The notes: a model not told the origin generated them from the letters alone. A stretch of DNA of 64,000 nt from Diphasiastrum complanatum (GCA_029204225.1 CM055092.1:24977147-25041146), one strand, 5' to 3'. Counted from the stretch's first letter, positions 25,061-39,414 are shown. Translations and numbers: made by a program.

Positions 25061-25672
25061 TCATGTTAATGCTTTTAATAAAAACATATGCATATAAAAA
25101 TTGAAATTTTTATTCGAAAACAATAAATATTGTACATTGCAAATAATGCAAATCATTGGCAAAGCTAATATGAATAAGATATCAAATTTGAAATAGTTGC
25201 CAATGTTTGACCACAAAAGTTTGTGACTTTGACAATAAAAATCAAAATCCCTTTTCTTTTCCACCTCAACACGAGATTTGATATAATCTCTTGCATCTTG
25301 CTCAAAAAAATGCTCTTTCTTCAAACCCAAATGCATGGCGAAAGTAAATGCTTCATCTCTTGACATTATCTTTGACTTCCAATAAGGATAAATCAATGCA
25401 ATACTGTATAGTAGCTCTATCTATTCGGCATCAAGTTCCTCGTATATGGATTGGACATTGTCTTGGCTTTCTGATACTGCAATGTCTAATGAAGCATGAC
25501 TTTGAGATAAGATCAAAATTTTGGGATCCAATTGAAAATTTTCAATGGCAGGTCTCAAATAACCATAAAGCGAGTGATTCTCAGTAACATGTTCTTGACC
25601 AATATGATTTTGTTTGATGTAAGTCTGAACATCACAAGTCATTTTCATTCTCTCCAGATATGTCCACAACAC
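25061..25672 (-). pseudogene. Unrecognised gene fragment with one in-frame stop
   Basis: Two minus-strand segments (25,672-25,421 and 25,396-25,061) lie in the same frame, separated by a single TAG. The reading is rich in charged and aromatic residues and looks like real protein: LERMKMTCDVQTYIKQNH, then SQSHASLDIAVSESQDNVQ, then RDEAFTFAMHLGLKKEHF, then KKRDFDFYCQSHKLLWSN. After about 25,170 it becomes hydrophobic and low in complexity, so an exon or the gene probably ends there. I do not recognise the family. It adjoins a truncated copia element on its right, so it may be a captured or interrupted exon. Confidence 0.5.
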
Positions 25673-25739
25673 ATCATTGAGTTAATTGTCATCATTATAT
25701 CCATCAAATGTTTTTGGAAAGATACAATCGTATTAATTG

Positions 25740-27311
25740 TTCATACAGTTGGTGAGAGAGCTAACTTGCAATTGATCAGATTATATATGAATAAATGTTG
25801 TAGATGTACCTTTGTTGTGTGATGTAGATCAACTTCTGTTTTCTGTCTGTGTAGATTTGTATACCAAGGCAAAAATGAGCTTCGCCCAGATCGGTCATGT
25901 CGAATTCGGAACATAGCATTGTCTTTTCCTCTTTTATCAGATCATTACTGTTGCTGAAAAGCAATCTATCATCCACGTATAATGTGATAATGATAAGACT
26001 GTTGCACTACTTTGAAGTAAATGTTTGAATCTGAAGAGCTAGGTGTATAGCCGTGATCAATGAGGATCCTTTGAAACCATTCTCGAGCAGATTGCTTCAA
26101 GCCATAAAGTGCCTTATGGAGTTTACACACATGATTGTGTTTACCCTTGATAATATAACCTTCAGGTTGCACCATGTAGATGTCTTCTTCGATAACTCCA
26201 TTGAGATATGTTGTCTATACATCCATTTGATGTATTTCCAAATCTGCTGCAGCTACAAATGATAGCAAAAGTCGAGTAGAAGAATGCTTCACTACTAGAT
26301 CGAAGGTCTCAGTGTAATCGACGTTATATACATGAGAAAATCCTCTGGCTACAAGTCGTGCCTTTCTTCTATTGATGCTTCCATCTGCGTTGTACTTGAC
26401 TTTAAAAATCCATTTGCAATCAACTATATTTTTGCTGGTAGGTAATTTGACAATTGTCCACGTATGGTTCTCAATAAGAGATGAATACTCTTTATCCATA
26501 GCTTCTTTCCAGAGATCGGAATCAGGGTGACTGATTGCCTCTTGGACAGACGTCAGTTCCTGAGCAAGATAGGCTGCAGACTCATCGATATACCGGTTAG
26601 GTGGTCTGTTGTTCTTGAAGATCTTCTTGGTAATATAGGAAGTTGACCATTTCCATCATACTATAGTTGCTTATTTGCAAAATCATCATCTTCTGATCCG
26701 TCATTGATTTGTTGTTCGTCAAGAGTAGAGGATCTTGGACCTTCAATAGGAATAGTCGACTGAGGAACTGGAAAGTTCAAGGCGTCAGGAGAATCTGATA
26801 GGTCGACTACATGGGAATTGTCCTTTCCTTTGAGGTCTTGAAACTGATCTTCGATGAAGATGACATCCCGGCTAGTGAATATCTTTGACTTGATGGGATC
26901 AAAAAACTTGTAGGCTTGATCTGAAGTAAAGTAGCTGATGAAAACACATTTGATACTCTAGAAGTCGAGCTTCTTCCTGAGATCACAAGGAATCTACGCA
27001 AAAGCAGTACATCCAAAAACTCGTAAGTTTGATAAAGAAGGTTTGGTACCTATCCAAACTTCGAATGGTGTTTTGTCTGAGAGGCCTTTAGTAGAACATC
27101 TGTTCTGAATATAAGTTGTTGTTGAAATAGCTTCAGCCCAAAAGGACTTCGGAAGTGTCGCATGTGATAACATGCACTTGGCCAATTCAACTAAGGTTTT
27201 GTTCTTTCTCTTGGCATGACCATTTGACTGAGGCAAATAGGAGGTGATATATTGTTGCTCAATGTCGTTGTTAAGGCAGTAGTCCTTGAATTTGTTAAAG
27301 ATGTACTCTCC
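25740..27311 (-). pseudogene. Copia family III element D: integrase and RT remnant
   Basis: From right to left it holds the second half of integrase (GEYIFNKFKDYCLNN, then SYLPQSNGHAKRKNKTL, where Glu of the usual ERKN is Lys), a frameshifted linker, RT start (CKWIFKVKYNADGSINRRK), LHKALYGLKQSAREWFQ, and a damaged YVDD region (MDDRLLFSNSND). The match continues to the LTYITQQRY-like end of RT and stops near 25,740. RNase H and the left LTR are missing. Gag, protease and the first half of integrase are also missing: integrase starts exactly where an LTR ends at 27,312. Related to element C at 42-53 kb. Confidence 0.9.
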
Positions 27312-27755
27312 TGTTGGAGAAAGAGGGTGTGTGTGAGAGAGAAACGAAATAGCTCGAAAAGAAATGAACACGAAAAGAAGCGAACTCGAAACTCAAAAAA
27401 GAAACAAACTCGAATGGAAAGTGTTTGTGCGCAGCGGAATGAGCTATCTTACTCTTTCTCTAAGCATGACTACGCCTATCAGACATGAACAAAATGCTAG
27501 TGATAGAAATCGCAGTCGATCTGATTACGTAGCCAAACATTAAGCAACAAAACATTAGAAAGATAATTTGTCGTGAACAACAAGACAAATTATTTGTTGC
27601 GAACAATTTGCAAAGAGGTAGACTGAACTCGACAAATAACCAGTCGTGAATTAGTTGCGAAAGGCAAGACTAAATATTAGTCACGAACAGTTAGACTAAT
27701 AATAATTTGCTAAGAACAGACTACCAGACTGAGCAATAAGAGAGTCAGACATAAT
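27312..27755 (-). repeat. Copia family III LTR fragment
   Basis: The left edge is TGTTGGAGAAAG (minus-strand LTR end TCCAACA). The stretch aligns with the LTR at 52,772-53,150 through 'gtttgtgcgcagcggaatga', 'ctaagcatgactacgcctat' and the 'gacaaattatttgt' region. Similarity ends near 27,755, so the U3 part is missing. Confidence 0.8.
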
Positions 27756-27761
27756 GTATAT

Positions 27762-29901
<2,140 letters not shown>

Positions 29902-30960
29902 TCATGGATGGCCAATAGAAATGGTCCTTAAGACGTGCATATGACACCATTTCTTAAGAGCATGGATGACAGCAAGTAGCTCTTTTTCATGTACATAGTA
30001 ACGTTGCTCATAAGAGCACAAACGACAAGACTCATAAGCAATAACACACTCGGATTGACGTAGAAGAGCACCTAAACCAATAGCACTAGCATCAATCTCA
30101 ACAATAAAACGTTGATCAAACTGGGAGAGACACATAACAGTAGAAGAAACAATGGCATGACATAAGGCATCAAAAGCAGTTTGACACTCAGAAGTCCAAA
30201 AAAGGGATGAGACTTCTTTCGTAACGAATGAAGCGGAGCAGCCATAGTGGCAATATACTTAACAAGACGACGAAGATGGGTTGTTATACCTAAAAACATA
30301 CTAACAGAATGAACATCGGTTGGGACATGCCCGATTCTCAATAGCTTGAACTTTCCGAGGATCAAGACGAATACGTCCACCACAAATAAGAAAATCCAAA
30401 AATTCGATTTCAGCCATGGCAAAAGAACATTTGGACAATTTGGCAAACAGTTGATATAAACTAAGACACAAACACCTAAAAGAGGACGTAAAATATTATT
30501 CATAGCATTTTGAATTATCGGTGGACCATTCTAAACACCAAATGGAAGAACATGAAATTCATACAAGCCCAAATGAGTATGAAATGCAGTTTTATGCTCA
30601 TCAGAAGGACACATCCTAATTTGGTAGTATCCAGAACATAGGTCAATTTTGGAAAAGATGGAAGAAGTGCCAAGCTGATCAAAAAGGTAATCCATGTGAG
30701 GTATAGGATACTAATTATGGAAAGTCAGCTTGTTTAAGACACAATAGTCAATGCAAAGGCATTTGGTTCCATCGTTTTTGGCAACAAGGAGGACAAGGGC
30801 ACCAAAAGGACTATGGCTAGGAATAATGAGGCCCTAACGTAAAAGGAAAGCAATTTGGAGCTGAACCTCATCACGTTTATCTTTAGACATACGATATGGA
30901 GCACGAGAAGGTGGGGTAGCACCAGGAATAAGATCAATATGGTGGGTGAGATCGAATTTT
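29902..30960 (-). pseudogene. Ty3/gypsy reverse transcriptase and RNase H remnant
   Basis: On the minus strand, from 30,960 downward, frames give HHIDLIPGATPPSRAPYRMS, the entry to gypsy [15 protein letters not shown] and [12 protein letters not shown] follow, then a thumb region broken by shifts. RNase H reads VEIDASAIGLGALLRQ, then HEKELLAVIHALKKW at 30,135-29,902. Multiple stops and frameshifts interrupt it. Both sides are cut: at 30,960 the sequence switches to the leader of a plus-strand copia element. Integrase and LTRs are absent. Confidence 0.9.
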
Positions 30961-30965
30961 TGATA

Positions 30966-30977
30966 TGGTATCAGAGC
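30966..30977 (+). other. Primer-binding site of copia element B
   Basis: A perfect TGGTATCAGAGC site. In element A of the same family the equivalent site abuts the 5' LTR. Here the bases to the left are gypsy sequence, so the 5' LTR is gone. Confidence 0.85.
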
Positions 30978-31105
30978 GGGCAGTTCAGTAATCAGCACAT
31001 TGTCTATGAATTATCGAGTCTTGTTTCTATCAAGACGTTGTACCAGCAAGCGCACAACCGACAATATTCTAAAATCGTTGTTTCTACCAACGATCTCACA
31101 TCAGA

Positions 31106-33840
31106 ATGGATTCATCTTCTAGTTTTTCTCTTATCGACAAACTCGATGGGAGTAACTACCATCTCTGGAAGCTCAAAATGAAGGTCGTACTACTAGCCAA
31201 AGAACTGTGGGACATTGTTGATGGCACAAAACTCAAACCTGAAGGTAATGCACCCATTATCACCAAATGGAGACTGAGAGATGGCAAAGCTTTTCCCACG
31301 ATCACTCTCAATATCAAAGACACAAATCAACCACATATGTGCTGTTCAGATTGCTAAGGATGCATGGGACATCCTAACAACTCTCTATGATATCAGAGAT
31401 AACACATCCGAATTAAATTTGAGGAACAAATTCGTCTCCCTGAGAATGTCTGAAGCAAAATGTGTTTCGAGTCATTTCAACACTGTTAAAACTCTTATGG
31501 AGCAAATGGTTGTAATTGGCTCAGTCATAGAAGATTCCGGTAATATTATGACTCTATTATCGAGTCTACTTGAATCCCATGAAAATTGGGTCTTGGCAAT
31601 TTTGACCCAGGAGCACCTCACTCTTTCAAGAGTAATTTCGATGCTTCTACAAGAGAAAGTCAAAAAATCTGCATCCTCCTCAAGCTCAGGGTCGGATCCT
31701 CAGGCTATGTATTCAAAAAGAAATCAGAGTTTAGATCAAACAAATCTACACAGTTAGAATATCCTGACAAGAAGAGCGATATGTAGTCTGGATCGAATTT
31801 TGGCTGTGGATCGAATTTCGACTCTGGATCGAATGTTGGCTCTAGATCGAATTATGGTCCAGGGTTGAATTCGGAATTGGCCATCTTATCAGGGACTGCA
31901 GAACTTTAAAATTCAACAAATGCGGTTCTAACGATAAGCAAATTCTGCTTCAGCCAGTTTTACGATCCAGCAACAAGATGAAGATGAAGTAGCCTTCTTG
32001 AACGAGGTCAGAGAACATCAGGATATTGATTCTTGGTACCTAAACTCGGGAGCAACTCAACATATGACTCACCACAAGGATTGGTTCAAAGATCACAGAT
32101 CATACACCCACTCTCAAATTGTGCAGCTTGGAGACAACTCAACTCATTCTATTGAGGGTGAAGGAACAGTCATGATTGAATTTCAGAGAGGTAAAGTCAA
32201 GTTGTTGACCAACGTTCTCCATGTTCCAAATCTAACCAAAAATATGCTCTCAGTTAGTAGAATCACATATTTGGGTCGAAGGGTAGAATTCAACACAAAC
32301 GGTTGCACCATTTTTGACAAATCCTGGAAAGCTCTAGCTTTTGGAAAAATGAGTGGCAATCTTTACAAAATCAGCCACTACAATTCTTCTATTTATCAAG
32401 ATCTTTATACATCCACTTCTGAATAAGCTAATATGCTTTGGCATTTTAGATTAGGCCACCTCAATTTCAATTGGATTCAACAAATGTCAAAATAGAATTT
32501 AGTACAAAAGATACCCACAATTAACAAATTTGATACTCCATGTAAAAGCTGTATAATCAACAAACATGCTAGAAGTCCTTCCATTTTTGATACAGTCCAT
32601 ACTTCTAGAAATTTGTTAGATCTTTGTACACATGGACATTTGTGGCCCTATGCAAACCATTTTCACAAGGGGAGCTGTCTATTTGCAGACTTTTATTGAT
32701 GACTTCTCTCGGGGAGGATTGCAACTTATTTTTTGAAGGAAAAATCCGATACCTTCAAGTTCTTCAAGCAGTTCAAAACATCAGTAGAAAATTTGACTTA
32801 GAGAAGAATAAAAGCTCTACGTTCTGATGGAGGGGAAGTATTTTTCTCCACCAAGTTCAAAACTTTCTGTAAGGCCAACGGAATACACCTACAACAATCC
32901 ATAGCCAACGGCTCACCTCAATACAATGGTGTGGTTCAAAGGAAAAATCAGACACTCATTGCAAGTGCAAAGAGCATGCTAGCCCATGCCTCTCTTCCAA
33001 AGAAATGATGGGCAAAAGTTGTTACTACATCCGCCTATCTACAAAACCAATCCATTACAATGGCCCTGAATGGCAAGACACATTATTAGGTGTGGACATG
33101 ATCGAAGCCATCACTCAAAAATATTAGAGTGTTTGAATGCAAAGCTTTCAATCATATCTTTATTGATCTACAAAAAATCCGACCCAAGGATCGAACTGCA
33201 GCAGATCGATTTTATTGGCTTCTCTCCAGATCACAAGGCATACAAGCTCTACAACATAGACACTTAGAAAGCATTCACGAGCAGAGATGTCATCTTTTTG
33301 GAAGACCAATTTTTTTACCACAAAGAGAAAGGTGCAGCAAATTCTGACCCAAGTATCGAACAGAAGAATTCCGATTCAAGGGTCGAACAGTAAAAAATCG
33401 ATACTGACTCGAAAAATGAGTCAGATTCTCAGTGGATCGAATCACATCAGAGGATTAAATTTCAACTCAGAAGATCAAATTGATCCAAACAACCTCCATC
33501 CCGATTTATGGATGATCCAGCCTGCTACTTTGTGCAGGAATTCAACACTATTGCAGAGGCAAAGTCAACTACTTGATGTTGACTAGTGCAAAGCAGAAGA
33601 GGACACCAAATTCACATTTTTGAATGAGAATGGTTTCTATCCAAACTCGGCAGACTCAAATTTTCACTTCAAGTCTGTATCGGATTTCTTCATCAACACT
33701 CTTTATGTAGATGACACTCTACTATTCAGTAACAATCTGAAATTGATGAAGGATCTGAAATGCATGTTAGCACTGGAGTACAAAAGACTGATATGGTTCC
33801 ATCCCACTACAGTCTCGAAATCCAAAAATTGATCCAATAG
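31106..33840 (+). pseudogene. Copia family II element B: broken gag-pol with RT largely deleted
   Basis: Gag starts at ATG 31,106 (MDSSSSFSLIDKLDGSNYHLW) and shifts frame near 31,330 (segment 31,281-31,757). A run of SGSN(F/V)-type repeats lies at about 31,785-31,870, just before a degraded zinc knuckle. The protease segment at 31,998-32,426 has LNSGATQHM, with the catalytic Asp changed to Asn. Integrase is recognisable (WHFRLGHLNF at 32,440; PQYNGVVQRKNQTL near 32,920) but carries several stops and frameshifts. Of RT only a short piece around LYVDDTLLFSNN (near 33,700) remains. RNase H is missing and the tract passes directly to the polypurine tract and 3' LTR. Confidence 0.9.
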
Positions 33841-33949
33841 GACAAATCTCAGAAAAGCATATTACTTCACAAAGGCTCTCTTTCAAAGGAACACCATCTC
33901 AAATTCAACGACATGTTGAATTTGAAAAATTAAAATCAGGATCCACATT

Positions 33950-33958
33950 AAGGGGGAG
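33950..33958 (+). other. Polypurine tract of element B
   Basis: AAGGGGGAG directly precedes the 3' LTR, as expected for the plus-strand primer of an LTR retrotransposon. Confidence 0.85.
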
Positions 33959-34572
33959 TGCTGGAATTCAATGCTCAACCTCAAATCCATTGAAAAACCA
34001 AAAATAGATGCTCAATTTTCTGAACAGAAGATCGAAAAATTCAAGATCGAACTTTCTAGAGTATTGACTCAAAAAATCCTATATTTTTTGAATCAGAGTA
34101 AAAAAAATTTTTGAGTCAGTATTTTTCGAGTCATTGTACATTTTTTGATGCTTGTAAATTTCGATACTATCGGTCTAAAATCCGACCCAACGACTTCGTG
34201 TTGACAATCCGCCCACTTTGTACATGCATTAAATGTAATGAGGTAGTTGTAATAACTGCAACAAAAGGTAGTTGTAGATATTTTGTAGGATATCAATTCT
34301 AGAATTTTCATCAGAAAACTACTTCTCATTATTTGAGTTTTTGTAACCGGCATTATCACGCTCAACGACTGTAAGCTAAAGTTATCACTTCAAGCATTCT
34401 ACTTACAGTTTGATATTAATCAGAGTGCAAATTTTTAGTCCGACTACTGTATCGTTTCATTGTGCATTTGTCTAAATCAATCATTTTGAATGTTCTGCTG
34501 CTAACTATGGTACTTCTGATCCTACACCAAGGCCGCTCATTAGCTTCCGCTCATTCCCACTGATTTTCAACA
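33959..34572 (+). repeat. 3' LTR of copia family II element B
   Basis: The LTR is 614 bp, starting TGCTGGAATT after the polypurine tract and ending TTTTCAACA. It aligns along its length with 14,366-14,982. It contains hairpin-prone AT stretches such as 'gactcaaaaaat' opposite 'attttttgaatc' near 34,067-34,096. Confidence 0.9.
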
Positions 34573-35784
34573 ATATTAACAGATTTTTCATCTATCTACT
34601 GATTCTTTGTTGTCATTTCTTCTCTCTGGTTAGATCAATGTGCTGCCTGTTACCAGGCTTGTTTGGGCATTCTGAATGTTAACGTGTTTGTTTCAATGCC
34701 CAGATCAAGTAGAAAGAAAAGAACAATGTTTATTATGTTTCCTCACTGTCAAAGGAGACTCGGATAGGTCGCTCTTGAACTAAATGCACATGCATAATCA
34801 ATCATAATGCAAGCCAATGCGTTCAACACATGATCTACGTTACTGCTCAGTTGAACATTGATGGATTCCTACTTCTACTAGCTGCAAAAACATAATGAAA
34901 CAGATTCTTACGAACTAAACTAAGCCAACACATACATTCTAAATACAAGAAACTAAACTAGGCAGCATTTTGGAGAGCCCAAGAATCAAGAAACACACAT
35001 TTCTTGATTCTTGGACTGCCAAGAACATCAAAAAATGGGCTGTCCTAGGATTTGCCAGATTTAAGCCACAACCCAGCCAAGACAAATTACCACAATGCTG
35101 ATTTCTACATTAATCCACAAAAAGCAGGAAATCTAATCCTCGCTACTTTAATCCACAACCACACACAAAGGGATGGAAGTGCATGATCATAGGAGATTCA
35201 CTCAAGAAAACCACCATGATAAAGGATCTTAGTGGTGTATCAAACTCGTGGAGGCTCTTCTCATTTGGACATGGAGTAGATACAATGCATAAAAGCCTCC
35301 CTTCTACAAAAGGGGAGTCTCTTAAATAAACAAGAGAGCTCCTTAGGTGACATCCTAGTGGCATTTCCACATTACACAAATTACATGTGGAATTATCTTG
35401 TCCATTAGAGTTCACCATCAAAAGGCGGCTCACTCTACTTTTCTAAGAGAGGCCTACTTGCATTTATTACATTTGCCTAGAAATACTAGTTCCTACATGA
35501 TCATTCCATCTTTCGGGATTCACCATGAGGCTTACACAGTTTCTACTTGTCATTCTTAACTAGTGCTTCTCGGCTCTCAATCTTCGTTCATCTCATCTTC
35601 TTAGAGACCTCCTCGGTCTAAGGTGAGAGGTGCTCTTGGATAGCTTTGGCCGAGTATCTTGGGGATTCGCCAGAATCAGCCAACAACTAGTGAGCTCATC
35701 TCACGCTAGCCGTTGTAGAAGGTCGTCGTGTCTTTTACGGTGGTTTTTCTTCTGATACCTTTGGGTCATCAAAAAATGATGGTG
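34573..35784. other. Unassigned stretch between copia B and the caulimovirid remnant
   Basis: No confident gene. A minus-strand frame at 35,143-35,433 has no known domain. A minus-strand TTTATTTAAG (35,321-35,330) could be a TATA-like element of a caulimovirid-type promoter, but nothing else supports that. Confidence 0.35.
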
Positions 35785-36990
35785 TCTTGGATCCGACTGA
35801 GGATATCTGCAACATTATTCTGAATGCCAAGAACATGCTCACTGGTAAAGTTCAAATGATCAAACCACAAGGACCATCTTAACAATCTAGAATTTCCAAT
35901 GGTCGTAATAGATTTGTCATTTAAAAAATCTTAAAGTTCTTCAAATCACTTCTTAGCATAAACTCATTAGAAATTAAAAAGAACCAAAATGTGGTAATGG
36001 CCTTCTTTGCTGCAAGGAACTCCCGATGTGCTGATGGATATCGAGTTTGTGTTGGGGTGAACGATCCTTATGCCAATCTGCAAACCTGTATAGTGTTATC
36101 ATGATGTAATTCACATAAGACACCACCCCATGCAAGAGTGCTTGCATCTGTGTATACGATCATTTGTCCTGTCCATGGAAGCTGCAAGGGTGGAAGATGA
36201 GAGCAATATTGCTTGATAATTCTTACACATTTGTCATGTTCTGCTGTCCACTTAAAAGAGACATCTTTTCGAAGAAAATGTTGTACAATTGATGCTAAAT
36301 GACAAATACACCAATTAACCTAGTTTAAGCATTCTAGAAAACTTTGAAGATCATGGATAGTAGTGAAACCTTGCATATCAGCAATCTTTTGTAAAACATG
36401 TTGTTGGAGTTTTACTTTGCCGTTGCAAATGATGATGCTGAGGAATGCAATCTCTGCTTGAAATAACTCCATTTTTCCCAACGCTTTGGATAACACCAAT
36501 CCATGCTTATCCATACATTCATAAAACTTTTGCAAATGAGAGAAATGTTGGGGGAAAGTTTTACTAAATATCAGACTGCCATCGATGTAGGCCATTAAGA
36601 AATCACGATAATCTGCAAATATCAAATCAATCCTTTTCTGGAATTCTGCAGGAGCAATCTTTAATCCGAAGGGCATAACTATCGATTGGTACAATCCTTG
36701 AGGAACTGAGAATGCAGTTTTATGACGATCGTCGGGATCTATTTTAAACTACCAAAAACCACTCTTTAGATCAAATTTGCTAAAGATAATTGCACCTTGG
36801 ATTCTATGGATGATATCATCTCGAAGAGGGAGAGGATACTTGACATCTTTCAGAAACCAATAATACTGAAGAGGGAGAGGATATTGAAATGGCTTGTAAT
36901 TAACCACTGATCTTTTCTTGTCGCGCACCTGCTATGAATGCTTGTTAACATAGAATGCTTGACATGCTCAATTGCTAGACCTGGGTTCGA
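35785..36990 (-). pseudogene. Endogenous caulimovirid reverse transcriptase-RNase H remnant
   Basis: The best-preserved piece is 36,694-36,320. It has VMPFGLKIAPAEFQ, an active-site box reading YIDG where the family has Y-I-D-D, and HGLVLSK a little further on. This arrangement is characteristic of plant pararetroviruses rather than gypsy elements. The upstream RT entry (about 36,990-36,700) and the RNase H downstream (VYTDAS near 36,155; a VADILSR-like end near 35,800) are recognisable but broken by stops and frameshifts. Loss of the second catalytic Asp and the interruptions mean no functional enzyme. These are old genomic copies; which caulimovirid genus they derive from was not resolved. 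Confidence 0.8.
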
Positions 36991-37102
36991 TTATACCTGC
37001 CTGTAGAAATTGACTGACTTTTGCTTCACAGAGCACCCTGTCCGTAGGAGACATATATGCATATGAGGCTCTGGTTGGATTAGTATGTGGAACATTGGAA
37101 AG

Positions 37103-37780
37103 TCATACAAAGTATTGTTGTTTGTTCCAGAATGGTAGAGGATCATCTTTTGCAAATTGGAGAAATCGTTCTTTGAACATATCGATTTGAGTTTGCACCT
37201 GAGCCTTTTGGGAATCCGACCAATTAAGAAACTTTCTGGAGCAATAATCGAATTTGATTTCCGACATATTGTTATACTGGATCTTTTGTGGAGAGATGAG
37301 AGGTGTAGTGTAGGTATGAGATCTACATGTGAATATAACTTTCTTGATTTCAAACGTGACTGGGGAAAGGTGTTTCAGTACATCATAACCTAAAATCAAG
37401 TCAGTAGAGTGATGGCTCAAGCCTTTGAAATTGACATTGATTTTTAGATTACCAATACGGATGAGACAAGTAATGCTATGGCTCAGCAAACCTAGTTCAC
37501 TGTTGGAATAAATGACCTGAACGAGGTAGGGATCTTCCTGGATATGTTCTTGGGAATACAATCTCAAATCAGCGCAAGATACGACTGTAGGCTGTGTCTA
37601 GTAAGGCTACTAGAAAAGGTCGAAACATATCAGAGATGCAAACCTGTACTTGGATGTGTGTGATATACGATATAGAACTCAATGTAGATATAGGCTCGGG
37701 TGGGATATTCATGTCATTATCAGGTGTGGGGTCTTCGTTTGAGGAAGATGTTAAATCCATCCAGACTAGTGATTATGTGG
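37103..37780 (-). pseudogene. Endogenous caulimovirid protease region
   Basis: This lies directly upstream (minus strand) of the RT remnant, matching the caulimovirid order protease-RT-RNase H. The segment at 37,760-37,569 ends with ALLDTAYS, where an aspartic protease would have D-T-G, so the active site is altered. A stop follows and the frame continues at 37,567-37,103 with LILGYDVLKHLSPV, the second conserved strand of this protease type. No coat protein or movement protein was recognised on either side. The protease assignment rests on these two motifs and position. Confidence 0.65.
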
Positions 37781-37889
37781 GAATGGAAGTCAATCCTGGG
37801 TTTTGGTAAGAAGACCACTTCTGCTAAGACCTCATTTTTGTTGATCTGGTAGATCATTCTGGATTTTTTGAATATACGGAGTGTGATCC

Positions 37890-37901
37890 GTGTGTGTGTG
37901 T

Positions 37902-37934
<33 letters not shown>
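37890..37934. repeat. Compound (GT)n(CT)n microsatellite
   Basis: About 15 bp of GT repeats run into about 30 bp of CT repeats. Similar in kind to the array at 27,843 but shorter. Confidence 0.95.
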
Positions 37935-37938
<4 letters not shown>

Positions 37939-39410
37939 AAATTATCGATAATCTATATATGGGACATGGGTAGTCATGGCTATGGCATTATGTGTAGCTG
38001 GTGAATCCTGATAGCAATTGAAAAGTAACGAAACATGTGTGCTAAAGTCTTGCACCCAAGCACAAATGCTTCACTATAGTAACTATAGTATGTGATCTGA
38101 AAGTACACATGAGAGCTTGATCATCAACATGATTGTTACCAATTAAACAAGTGGAAAGTGGCTGAGGCCACATGGCCCTGCCTTGGTTAAAACTTATTTT
38201 AAATAGGTTTGTTTTATGGAATATAGTGAGGATATACAATATTTTTTATAGAATTTATTGATCATTAATAATATAAAGTCTCTTTGTATCAATAAAGATT
38301 GTATAGGTTGCATTTGTCGCTTTTGTTGTTTTTTAAGCGGAATTACATTTATGAACTTTACTAGACTAGGAGCTCGTTGCTTTCAACACCAGAGATTGTC
38401 ATTCGAGGACAATACTCTCCTGATTCTTCATTTCTCAAGGAATTGTTCATGAAATCCATGCTGGAGCTCAATGCACACATTAGGTCTGAACACAGTTTAG
38501 GATTCAATTCTCGTTTATCTATGTCAAAAAGCATTGGCGTTCACGAGCATAATATATCTTGATTTGATTATCTATTCCATGAAGGCTGCTTTCCCAAATG
38601 ACGAGAATCATATTTTGTCACCTTATAGAAAAAAATCTTTTAAACTCAAGTATGCCAATTTATTGATAGAACTCATCGAATCAGAGATCTTTACAATGTA
38701 GAAAAAATGGCTCTGGTTTCAGAAACTTGCGCAACCTTCAGACTCTACCCAATGAGAATCTGGTGCAAAAAAAACCACAAAAAAAGCTTACATCAAAGAA
38801 AGGTTATTTTGGTAACACAAGAATAGGTGCAGAGGAACGCACAATGAATAAATTTGATACTAAACCGTAAAATACATGCAATAGTGACTGTAGACGGTAG
38901 TATGCTGGTAATGGTCTGTGATAATTTCAATTGATTTGTAGCTTGTAAGACGTTAAAACGTACTACATACCGAGAATGGATAATAAAGATGGTTCCAATC
39001 ACGTTTCAGTATTAGCTGGGGGCAGGATGCCGCGTAGATTCATAGATGATAGAACTCTCATCATTCTTGTTTTTTGGTTCGAAAGTTGGAGTAGCTTTCG
39101 AACCCAATCTGCTCTAATTTTGGAACCAGAACTTGAAAGCTGGCTTCGGAGCTTGTAGCTTCAACTTGTGATTCTCAGATTGAAGAAGTTTTTATGTGGC
39201 TAATTTCTTAGAAACCTTCTCGTGGTGATGGACAGTGGCCACCTTGCAATCCCTAGTACAATTTATTGTAGTGTTGGTGGACTAGAAACCTGACTTGTTT
39301 ATGATTGATCTCTTTTGTAGCTAGCATCATCTGTCAGGAGCTACGAATGAGCGCTGTAGAGCTGGATCAAAAAGGCTACAGTGGTGTTGACGTTATACGT
39401 GCCTCTTTCA
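37935..39410. other. Unrecognised stretch
   Basis: No gene family recognised. One clear hairpin lies at 39,076-39,104: a perfect 10-bp stem GGTTCGAAAG/CTTTCGAACC with a 9-base loop. It lacks the other arms of a tRNA. Confidence 0.45.
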
Positions 39411-39414
39411 TATT

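Noticed and set aside
35143-35433. Minus-strand frame as a caulimovirid downstream gene
   Set aside because: No motif supports it; only its position next to the RNase H remnant does.
36965-36990. 'gggttcgattatacc' as a tRNA T-arm
   Set aside because: No acceptor, D or anticodon arms can be folded around it; it lies in the caulimovirid RT region.
39076-39104. Hairpin GGTTCGAAAG/CTTTCGAACC as part of an RNA gene
   Set aside because: A single isolated stem with no further conserved structure or promoter elements seen.
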